Part shown: positions 8,241 through 14,860 of the stretch, piece after piece
Layout of the letters: every line of letters begins with the position of its first letter
Position numbering within the stretch: position 1 is the stretch's first letter
Origin: Streptomyces sp. R33
GTDB lineage: Bacteria > Actinomycetota > Actinomycetes > Streptomycetales > Streptomycetaceae
Length of the DNA stretch: 64,000 nucleotides
Assembly: GCF_041200175.1 (NCBI RefSeq)
Contig: NZ_CP165727.1
Location: 1,116,001 to 1,180,000, forward strand
Reading direction: 5' to 3'
The notes under the pieces: generated by a model
What the model was told of the DNA's origin: nothing
The model's database searches: none
What the model saw: only the letters and a program-made list of their open reading frames with translations
Position numbers and translations under genes: made by a program

Positions 8241-8639
8241 GTGAACAGCCCGGCCGGCCTTTCGGAAGGCTGCCTTGATGCCCTCCAGCGTCTGAAGGAG
8301 ACGCGGGAGACCAACACCGTGATCCTCCGCGGCACGCCGGGTGGGCTGGTTGCGGAGGTCGAGGGCAACCTGACCCACGATGAGCTGCTCCAGGCGCTGC
8401 CCGTCGACGAGCCGCGCCTGGTCGTCCACGAGCTGTCGTTCGCCAGCCCGGAAGGCATGCGCAGGAACGAGCGCGTACTGATCCTGTGGGTGCCCTCGGC
8501 GGCGAGTGAGCAGGACGAAGCGGCCTACACGCCCGGCTACACGTCGCTGGCGGAGTTCCTCGCCGACGTCCACGTCCACCTCACAGCCAGGCGGACGGAC
8601 CAGCTGGCGTACCAGAGGCTCGTCGCCCTGGCCGGCTGA
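8241..8639 (+). CDS. ADF/cofilin-homology (ADF-H) domain protein of a bacterium
   Basis: The whole 132-residue protein aligns by eye with eukaryotic actin-depolymerising factor/cofilin. It has an opening helix GLSEGCLDALQRLKETRE (yeast cofilin: VADESLTAFNDLKLGKK), VAEVEG, DELLQALPVDEPR (yeast: DAFLEKLPEND), VVHELSF, then RNERVLILWVPSAAS (yeast: RSKIVFFTWSPDTAP). AAYTPGYTSLAEFL follows (yeast: MVYASSKDALRRAL), then the closing helix LTARRTDQLAYQRLV (yeast: VQGTDFSEVSYDSVL). The order, spacing and length match one ADF-H fold. The basic residues next to the MVYASSK helix that contact actin in yeast cofilin (R96, K98) are replaced by acidic EQDE, so canonical actin binding is doubtful. GTG at 8241 with upstream GAGG is preferred over an in-frame TTG at 8199. 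It is monocistronic, with a hairpin downstream. Confidence 0.75.
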   Translation: MNSPAGLSEGCLDALQRLKETRETNTVILRGTPGGLVAEVEGNLTHDELLQALPVDEPRLVVHELSFASPEGMRRNERVLILWVPSAASEQDEAAYTPGYTSLAEFLADVHVHLTARRTDQLAYQRLVALAG

Positions 8640-8661
8640 GCGCGCCCCGGCTGCCGCCGCA

Positions 8662-8689
8662 CCGGCCGCCCGGACGGGCGGGCGGCCGG
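8662..8689. terminator. bidirectional hairpin between convergent genes
   Basis: CCGGCCGCCCG and its complement GGGCGGCCGG form a stem with a short loop, placed between the ends of the ADF-H gene and the SRPBCC gene. Confidence 0.5.
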
Positions 8690-8721
8690 ACGCGGGGAGC
8701 CGGGCAGCCGGGGGGCCGGGG

Positions 8722-9171
8722 TCAGACCTGTCCGCGCCATTCCCCGGCGGCCGTACCCCGGTCTTCGATGAAGTGCTTGAACCGCTTCAGGTCTCCCTTG
8801 ACCTGGCGGTCGACGAAGCCGAATTTGTCGCCGATGTTCTCGGCCATCCCGTCCGGATCGAAGTCCATCATCAACGTGATCTGGGTATGCGAGGGGTCGA
8901 TGGGTCGGAAGGTGACCAGTCCCGACTGCTCGGTCTCACCACCGACCGTGACCCAGGCGACCTTGGTGTCCGGGATCTGTTCGGTGATCTCCGCGTCGAA
9001 CTCCCGCTCCACACCGGCGATCTTCGTCACCCAGTGCGTGAGGGTGTCCGAACGCTGCTCGATCCTCTCGACCCCCTCCATGAACTGGGGGAACGACTCG
9101 AACTGCGTCCACTGCTCATACGCTGCCCGGACGGGAACGTCGACCTCGATCGACTCCTTGACCTGCGACAT
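8722..9171 (-). CDS. SRPBCC / polyketide cyclase-like ligand-binding protein
   Basis: This 149-residue protein has the START/Bet v1-type helix-grip pattern. N-terminal MSQVKESIEVDVPVRAAYEQ leads into WTQFESFPQFMEGVERIEQ, then a central sheet with REFDAEITEQIPDTKVAW, then a long C-terminal helix (KFGFVDRQVKGDLKRFKHF). Streptomyces has many such proteins. Some are cyclases of polyketide pathways, but stand-alone copies of this exact type are usually near stress genes and of unknown ligand. GAGGAGGCGCATC before the ATG fixes the start at 9171. It converges on the ADF-H gene. Confidence 0.85.
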   Translation of the reverse strand: MSQVKESIEVDVPVRAAYEQWTQFESFPQFMEGVERIEQRSDTLTHWVTKIAGVEREFDAEITEQIPDTKVAWVTVGGETEQSGLVTFRPIDPSHTQITLMMDFDPDGMAENIGDKFGFVDRQVKGDLKRFKHFIEDRGTAAGEWRGQV

Positions 9172-9373
9172 GATGCGCCTCCTCGGTCTGGCGGATCGTG
9201 ATGCGGGAACCTGTGCCTCGGGCCTGTCCGGCTCCCGCGGGGGCACCGCATCCGTGCCCGCTCGCCCCCCGCCTGCCCCGGCGTTTTCGAGGTGATTCCC
9301 CGAACGAGCCCACTTCCCGTGCCAACCGGCCCCCGGGGGGGGCGGTCTCCGCGTGATGCGGACGCTGCGCGAG

Positions 9374-10141
9374 TCAGCGGAAGACGGCCATCGCCTGGAC
9401 CTCGAGGACCCCCTCCTCCGGGTTCCATTCCTGGACCTTGCCCAGACAGCGGGCCAGGAAGGTGCCCCGGGGGACCTGGTTGCGCAGGCCCTCCGTGGCG
9501 CAGGAGATCCGAACCCGGGGGGCCCGGGAGGGGTCGGCAGGATCCCCGTACGGAGCGAGGAACACGGTGGAGCCGCCCCGCTCCGGGCCGCCGTCGCCGG
9601 TGGCGCGGAACCGGCCCCGGATCAGTACGAACCCCTCGATGTCGCGCAGCCGGACGGCGCCCTGCGCGCCGGAGGCCGTCCGCAGCAGCGCGGGGCTGCG
9701 GACGACAGACCCGCTCGGGAGGTCGACGTGCACGATGATGCGCTTCTCCTCCAGCACCTTCATGATCAGCCCGATCACCGAGATCGGCTCCGCGACCTCC
9801 AGATAGCGGCTGACGATCTCGGTGTTCTCCTTGCGTCCGCCGTCCGCTCCGACGCCGAAGACCTTCGCGCGGACGGTGCCGTCCTTGCTGTCACTGGTGC
9901 GCTGTTCGACCTCCTTGCGCAGGGCGGCCGTGTACCCGCCCATCTGATAGTGGTCCATGACCGTCTTGTCGTGCAGGTAGAAGCAGATGCCGTCCGTGAG
10001 GTCCTGGGTGGCGGCCCGCCGGGCGCGGACCAGCCGCAGCAGCCCCACCGTCAGGAGCGCCGCGAGGCCCGCCCCGGTGACCGCCCACAGCAGCATCCAG
10101 GGCCACCACACGGCCCACCACGCTTCACTCGTGACACCCAC
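9374..10141 (-). CDS. membrane-anchored hypothetical protein of the VWA operon
   Basis: This 255-residue protein has one N-terminal membrane helix (WWPWMLLWAVTGAGLAALL, then TVGLLRLV) and a cytoplasmic or external C-terminal domain rich in strands. It contains DGICFYLHDKTVMDHYQMGG, a VIGLIMKVLEEKRIIVHVDL block and FVLIRGRFRA. I do not recognise the domain. GTG at 10141 has an ideal AAGGAGATCC site and lies inside the end of the upstream VWA gene (17-base overlap), so it is the third gene of a tightly coupled operon. The phrase ERGGSTVFLAPYGDP shows no catalytic signature. It probably works with the VWA lipoprotein in the envelope. Confidence 0.7.
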   Translation of the reverse strand: MGVTSEAWWAVWWPWMLLWAVTGAGLAALLTVGLLRLVRARRAATQDLTDGICFYLHDKTVMDHYQMGGYTAALRKEVEQRTSDSKDGTVRAKVFGVGADGGRKENTEIVSRYLEVAEPISVIGLIMKVLEEKRIIVHVDLPSGSVVRSPALLRTASGAQGAVRLRDIEGFVLIRGRFRATGDGGPERGGSTVFLAPYGDPADPSRAPRVRISCATEGLRNQVPRGTFLARCLGKVQEWNPEEGVLEVQAMAVFR

Positions 10142-11735
10142 GGATCTCCTTGAAGGCATTGAGAAGGGACTGCCCGGTGGCATCGGCCATGTGCCCGCCG
10201 GTGGCCCTGGCGGCCCGGTCGAGCTCCCGCGGATCGGCCTCGCCGTACCGGACGGTGTACGTCCGGACCGCCCGGGCGGCCGCCGGCAGGGCCGCGTATC
10301 GGGCGAGGAAGTCGTCGAGGCTCATCCCGGCGTTGTTCTCGCCGTCCGTCATGAGCACCAGGGAGACGCGCTGCGCGGGGTCCTCGGCCACCGCGTCGGC
10401 CGCCGCCCGGTAGCCGTGGTCGAGGGCCGACCACACCGCGGTGCCCGCGTCGAAGGTGTCGGCGGCGACGATGTCGCGCAGCCGCTCCAGGTCGGGTGCC
10501 CCCGTGTACGTCACGGTCCGCTCGTCCAGGACGCGGCCGCCGAAGCGCACCACCGTGAGGGTCTCGCCCTGGTGGAACCGGGCGAACTTGCCGGAACGCG
10601 AGCCGTCGGCGCCGCTGAGCCCGTCCATCGTGGCGCGGAGGTTCGCGATCCGCTCGCCCCGCATGGACGTGGAGAAGTCGAGCAGGAAGATCACCCGCAC
10701 CGGGCGGGCGCTCCGCGCGTCGGCGTAGTCGGCCAGCAGCCGGTCGACGACCGCCTGACTGTCCGGGAAGTACAGGGCGTTGCCGAGCGGGGCGCGCAGA
10801 CCGGGCAGGCGGGTGAGGCCGGGGTCGACCGGCCGGCGCAGCGTGCGTTCCATGATCTTCCGCTGGACCGGCTCGCTCCGGAGCCAGGCCGTCAGGCGGT
10901 CGTACGCGGCCCTCTTGGCCGGGTCGAGCAGCATCAGCGGATAGTCGGACAGCACGATGCCGTCCTTCGGGTAGACGATCTCCAGGGGAGTGCGCAGGGT
11001 GCCCGCGCGGTTGAGGGAGAGCAGTTCGGACTCGTACGTGATCAGCGCGTCGAGGCCGTCCTGGTGGCGTGCGTACGCGTCGGTGAGGCGGCCGGAGGAA
11101 TCCTCGGTCACCGCGTGCCCGGTGAAGAAGCCGCGCAGGCGGTCGCAGGAGACGTCCTCGGGGCGCAGTGCGCCGCCGGTACCCGCGGCGGCGGTCGCGA
11201 CGCCGACCAGCGCGGCGAGCCCGCTGTTCGAACTGCGCGGGTCGGCCATGGCGTACTTCAGCGTGCCGGCCGCCGAGGCGTCCGCCAGGTCCGCCCACGA
11301 CAGCTGCCCGTCGACGGTCGCCTTCCGCAGCCGCTGGGCCACCTCGGGCTTCAGGCCGACGACGACGGGCGAGCGCATGGTGCTCGTCGACAGCGGACCG
11401 TCCGTCTGCCGTCCTGCCTCCTTCAGGAGGAGCTGGAAGGGGCGGGACGAGGAGAGCCAGGCGAGGTCGTGCCGGTAGTGGCCGGTGGCCAGGGAGGCGG
11501 CGGCCTCGACGGTGCCCTGGTACTCCATCGTCAGCGTGATGCCGGTCTCGCGGCGCAGATCGTCGAACAGGGGCTGCATGTCGGTGAGTTCCGAGCTGGC
11601 GAGCACCCGCAGCGTGACCGGCTCACCCCGGTCCCCGGTGCAGGCGGTGAGCGTGGCCAGCACGCACAGGCACAGGACGATGAGCGCGGTCGGCGTCCGG
11701 CGGCGGCGCCGTCCGGGCGTGCCACGGGCCGTCAC
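10125..11735 (-). CDS. lipoprotein with solute-binding and von Willebrand A domains
   Basis: This 536-residue protein starts with a basic n-region, a hydrophobic core and lipobox LATLTAC (Cys ~32). Residues ~40-330 read as a type 2 periplasmic-binding fold (TLRVLASSELTDMQPLFDDL, MADPRSSNSGLAALVG, YPKDGIVLSDYPL). Residues ~345-530 form a vWA domain whose MIDAS reads DFSTS, with GTAVW and MTDGEN further on completing the metal site. Fusions of this kind occur in actinobacteria beside membrane proteins. The ligand is unknown; the vWA part should bind a protein partner through a metal ion. Its ATG overlaps the end of the upstream gene by four bases and the downstream gene starts inside it. Confidence 0.8.
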   Translation of the reverse strand: MTARGTPGRRRRRTPTALIVLCLCVLATLTACTGDRGEPVTLRVLASSELTDMQPLFDDLRRETGITLTMEYQGTVEAAASLATGHYRHDLAWLSSSRPFQLLLKEAGRQTDGPLSTSTMRSPVVVGLKPEVAQRLRKATVDGQLSWADLADASAAGTLKYAMADPRSSNSGLAALVGVATAAAGTGGALRPEDVSCDRLRGFFTGHAVTEDSSGRLTDAYARHQDGLDALITYESELLSLNRAGTLRTPLEIVYPKDGIVLSDYPLMLLDPAKRAAYDRLTAWLRSEPVQRKIMERTLRRPVDPGLTRLPGLRAPLGNALYFPDSQAVVDRLLADYADARSARPVRVIFLLDFSTSMRGERIANLRATMDGLSGADGSRSGKFARFHQGETLTVVRFGGRVLDERTVTYTGAPDLERLRDIVAADTFDAGTAVWSALDHGYRAAADAVAEDPAQRVSLVLMTDGENNAGMSLDDFLARYAALPAAARAVRTYTVRYGEADPRELDRAARATGGHMADATGQSLLNAFKEIRGCHE

Positions 11736-12991
11736 GGCGCCCCGTCAGGGAGCTGGGCGGGCGGGCAGTCGCCGACGATGGAGATCATCTGCTCCAGATA
11801 GCGGATCCGGGGCATGGGTGAGCGGGTGTTGTCACTCCGCAGGGCCGGCACGGGGATGCTCCGCTCGGTCAGGAACTGCGACAGCTGGTCGCCGGCGACC
11901 TGGCCGGCCGGGTCCAGGATCCGGAAGCCCAGCTCCATCGCACGCCGGCGCAACTGCGGGTCGGTGGCCATGAGTTCACCGAGCCGCTCGCCCCTGGCGT
12001 TCAGCGAGATGAACTGGGGCTGGGTGACGAACTGGCTGGAGGGATACAGCAGCACCCGCTCTCGGTCGAGCCGCTCCGATTCGGCGCGGTACCGGACCTG
12101 GTAGCTGAGGTACTGGTGCTCGTACGCCACGACCACCGGGGCGATCCCCTTGCCCTCCGGCGAGATGTACGTCCTGAACACGTCGGCGGCAGGCAAGCCC
12201 TGCTCCATGAGGTGTTTGACGGACTGCGCGCGGCCGCTCGCCTCCTGATCGCTGGAGGGCACCTCGGGACCGTCACCGCGCCAGGTGAAGGAGACCAGCG
12301 CGAGATAGGTCCCGGCCGAGTTGGAGCCGCACACGTCGGGGCTCTGGGCGACGATCCGGTTGGCGTTGGAGATCCCGTGCCGCTGGATGCCGAGATCGTT
12401 CCAGCGCTTTCCCTGGTCGATGCCGTCGAGGAACTTCTGCATGTCCAGCGAGTAGTAGAGCGGCCGGTCCGCGCCCTCCGCGGGCAGCGGGGTGGCGATC
12501 CCCGCGTCGTACAGCGTCTCGGCGTACTCCCGGTACGTCGCGAGCACGATGGGGCTCACGAACGGACGGTGCACCTTGGCGTACTGCCCGGCCGCAGCGC
12601 GCACGCCGGTGATCAGATCACCGGCGGGCTGGCCCGAGGGGAAGACGAAGTCGAAGGCGCCGAGGTCCCGCAGGGCGACCTCGCGCGAGCCCGAGCTGGT
12701 GATGTGCACCTTGACGCGGTGCTTCAGCAGGATCCGCTGGACCTCCTCGTCCTCGAAGAAGTCCCGCTTGGAGGCCATCTTGCCCTCGAGGACGACGACG
12801 CTCTCGAAGGGCAAGAGCAGATTGCCCGACACGGCCAGCGTGGCGAGCCCCGTCAGTACGGTGGCCAGCACGGGCAGGAAGAACAGCAACACGCTGCGCC
12901 GCGACCACGAGCCGGACGACCGGCGCCGGACGGCCAGCCGAGGCTCCTCGATGAACGGTTCCTCCCCTGAGACTCTCTCCCCGACAGCCAC
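11732..12991 (-). CDS. membrane-anchored solute-binding-like protein, first gene of the VWA operon
   Basis: This 419-residue protein has a ~30-residue cytoplasmic lead, one membrane helix (VLLFFLPVLATVLTGLATLA) and a large external domain. ESVVVLEGKMASKRDFFEDE, GAFDFVFPSGQPAGDLITG and PVVVAYEHQYLSYQV are reminiscent of extracellular binding proteins. A segment DVCGSNSAGTYLALVSFTW carries one cysteine. No catalytic motif is visible. Start GTG at 12991 has a G-rich ribosome site. The gene ends in an ATGA overlap with the VWA lipoprotein, so the three genes form one operon; its promoter must lie in 12992-13290. Confidence 0.7.
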   Translation of the reverse strand: MAVGERVSGEEPFIEEPRLAVRRRSSGSWSRRSVLLFFLPVLATVLTGLATLAVSGNLLLPFESVVVLEGKMASKRDFFEDEEVQRILLKHRVKVHITSSGSREVALRDLGAFDFVFPSGQPAGDLITGVRAAAGQYAKVHRPFVSPIVLATYREYAETLYDAGIATPLPAEGADRPLYYSLDMQKFLDGIDQGKRWNDLGIQRHGISNANRIVAQSPDVCGSNSAGTYLALVSFTWRGDGPEVPSSDQEASGRAQSVKHLMEQGLPAADVFRTYISPEGKGIAPVVVAYEHQYLSYQVRYRAESERLDRERVLLYPSSQFVTQPQFISLNARGERLGELMATDPQLRRRAMELGFRILDPAGQVAGDQLSQFLTERSIPVPALRSDNTRSPMPRIRYLEQMISIVGDCPPAQLPDGAP

Positions 12992-13299
12992 CCATGCCCC
13001 CCAGCACGCCCGTGGTCACCCTCAAGCAGGAGCATTTCCCGCCCGGTTGACCATTCACGCACGGATCGGCGAATCCCGCGTGAACAACTGCGTTGAAAGT
13101 GAGGAGAGTTGACCCTCTCGGTCTGGCCCGCTACCAGGGCGGTTCGGATCACGCCGTGCCCGGCCTGCCGGGTGCTGCGGTGGTCGGGGCGCACATACCC
13201 CGGGGGGCAACTGTGTGGACGCGGGCCATGTGCGGGTGGGCCGGGGCCGAGGTGGCGGGCATGAGCCGGCAAGCCTCCCAAGGCGTCTTAGACACCATC

Positions 13300-13764
13300 T
13301 CATTTGGCGAATCTGCGGTAGCAGATGAGGGTGCAGGCGATGCTAGTGAAGGCGAGGAAGTGTTCGGCTTTGCGTTCATAGCGGCGGTGGAGGCGGCGGC
13401 AGCCGGCGAGCCAGGCCATGGTCCGTTCTATGGTCCAGCGGTGGCGGCCCAGCCGCTGCGAGGACTCGATTCCTCTGCGGGCGATGCGGTGCTTGATGCC
13501 GCGCTGACGTAACCATTTCCGCAGGTGGGCGTAGTCGTATCCCTTGTCTGCATGGAGCTTGGCGGGCTTGCGCCGACGGCGTCCGCGGCGTGAACGGATG
13601 GGCGGGATGCCGCGTACGAGGGGTTCGAGTGCCTGACTGTCGTGCAGATTCGCCCCCGAGATTCCGACGGACAGGGGCAGACCCGTTCGCTCTGTGATCA
13701 AGTGGATCTTCGATCCGAACTTGCCCCGGTCGACAGGATTCGGACCTGTCAGGTCCCCCTTTTC
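13300..13764 (-). CDS. IS5-family transposase, OrfB (reached by frameshift)
   Basis: This C-terminal half of the DDE transposase is 154 residues from the slip site. It carries the second Asp in HADKGYDY and the Glu in TIERTMAWLAGCRR, completing the triad with OrfA. It has no start codon or ribosome site of its own at the junction. The A/G run at about 13754-13764 (minus strand AAAAGGGGG) is the expected -1 slippery site, so the product is an OrfAB fusion. It ends a few bases inside the left inverted repeat. Confidence 0.85.
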   Translation of the reverse strand, partial: EKGDLTGPNPVDRGKFGSKIHLITERTGLPLSVGISGANLHDSQALEPLVRGIPPIRSRRGRRRRKPAKLHADKGYDYAHLRKWLRQRGIKHRIARRGIESSQRLGRHRWTIERTMAWLAGCRRLHRRYERKAEHFLAFTSIACTLICYRRFAK

Positions 13765-14126
13765 AGGGCCCGCATGTTCACCGAGTCGATCGCGCAGCGT
13801 GACCAGTCCAGCTCGCCGCGGGCGCCGAGCTCGTCGAGGACCAGGCGGTGGAGCTTGGCCCACACCCTGGCCTTCGTCCACTCGGAGAAGCGTCGGTGGG
13901 CTGTCGCCCCCGACGGCCCGAACGATGCCGCGGGCAGCTGCTGCCAGGTACAACCCGAGGTGGCAACGAAGACGATCGCGGCCAGTACTTCACGGTCACC
14001 ATGCCGACGTCGGCCACCGCCTTGAGGCCGCGATGGCGCCTCCGGCACCACCCGTTGGAACAGCTCCCACAACTCATCCGGCACCAGCCGCTCAACAATC
14101 CTCGCCACGACCGACAGCCTACCCAA
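13749..14126 (-). CDS. IS5-family transposase, OrfA
   Basis: About 125 residues of the N-terminal DUF4096-like half are present. RIVERLVPDELWELFQRVVP opens it, followed by a helix-turn-helix region (REVLAAIVFVATSGCTWQQL) and the start of the RNase H-like core (LDWSRCAIDSVNMRALK). The first catalytic Asp lies in AIDS. The frame opens at TTG 14126; GTG at 14108 (VARIVERL) is a likelier true start. It ends at TGA 13749, just after an AAAAGGGGG run where ribosomes can slip by -1 into OrfB. Confidence 0.85.
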   Translation of the reverse strand: MGRLSVVARIVERLVPDELWELFQRVVPEAPSRPQGGGRRRHGDREVLAAIVFVATSGCTWQQLPAASFGPSGATAHRRFSEWTKARVWAKLHRLVLDELGARGELDWSRCAIDSVNMRALKRGT

Positions 14127-14150
14127 CCATCCAAATGAGATGGCTTCTTA

Positions 14151-14860
14151 GCCGATGCGCACGTGCACTGGTCGCCAGGCGCCCACGTACCGGCAGGGAC
14201 GGCCGGCGATCGTACGGACGCCGAACGGGCAGAATCTACCCTTCACCAGGATGGCCGCCCGAGCCGAGTCCTCCCTCGACAGGGCCGCCGCGGCTGACGG
14301 GTTCTGCGAGTCATTGCGGCGCAGGCCTCGTACACCCGGGACTTTCCACTTGCCGTTACGTTCTCAGAGTGCTCCATACGCCGCTGGTCGCTGATCAGGG
14401 TCTCCGCCTCGGCCTGTGACGGTAAGGAGCGGGCCGGTTCATGTTCGCTTTCAACTATTGCGATTCCCAGCCGAATCCTGATGCAGGCCGCCGCTCCCCT
14501 CACTCTTTCGGTAGCAGACGGCGACACACGATGACGGAAGGATGGTGCGGACGGTACAGACCCCGCCACCTGGGAACGCCGCATGACGCCGAACAGACCT
14601 TCGCCGACCACCGTACGACTCGGACCCGGACAGCGCCGCGTAAGACTTCGAAGCAGAATGGGAGCGGGCCTTGCACGCTGAACGTACCTTCCGTGACGGA
14701 AAGGTGGAGCTCGCGGGGCCGGATTCAGCCGAGACGATCTCGGCCGGGAAGGCCGACGGGGGCCGGAACGGCGAATACAGCGGAGACGACAAGGCCGCCA
14801 CCGAGACGCTGCTCCGCAATCCCCAGCACGCCTGTCCGGATGCAGAGAGGGGCTAGTTAA
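14151..14860 (+). other. gene-poor island DNA with decayed coding traces
   Basis: These ~710 bases lie between the IS and the first TIR gene, with GC clearly lower than the surrounding chromosome. Short plus-strand pieces look protein-like but are broken by stops and frame changes. One reads DPATWERRMTP near 14560, and another reads DFEAEWERALHAERTFRDGK at 14647-14706 and stays open to 14856. I cannot assign them to a family. They may be a degraded gene formerly upstream of, or fused to, the TIR gene. No promoter is obvious. Confidence 0.4.

Larger units (their letters stand above)
13291..14147 (-). mobile_element. intact IS5-family insertion sequence, 857 bp
   Basis: The ends are imperfect 17-bp inverted repeats: GACACCATCTCATTTGG at the left and GAAGCCATCTCATTTGG (read inward) at the right. 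They match at 15 of 17 positions. A 3-bp target duplication TTA flanks the element at 13288-13290 and 14148-14150, as in the TNA-duplicating subgroup of IS5. Inside are two overlapping minus-strand frames joined by a probable -1 frameshift. Ends, duplication and catalytic residues are all intact, so the copy may be active and recent. Confidence 0.9.

Noticed and set aside
4400..9300. Sigma-B type promoters (GTTT-N-GGGTAY) before CsbD, DUF6381, DUF6766 and SRPBCC genes
   Set aside because: I looked for them because the genes suggest a stress regulon, but found no convincing match at the right spacing.
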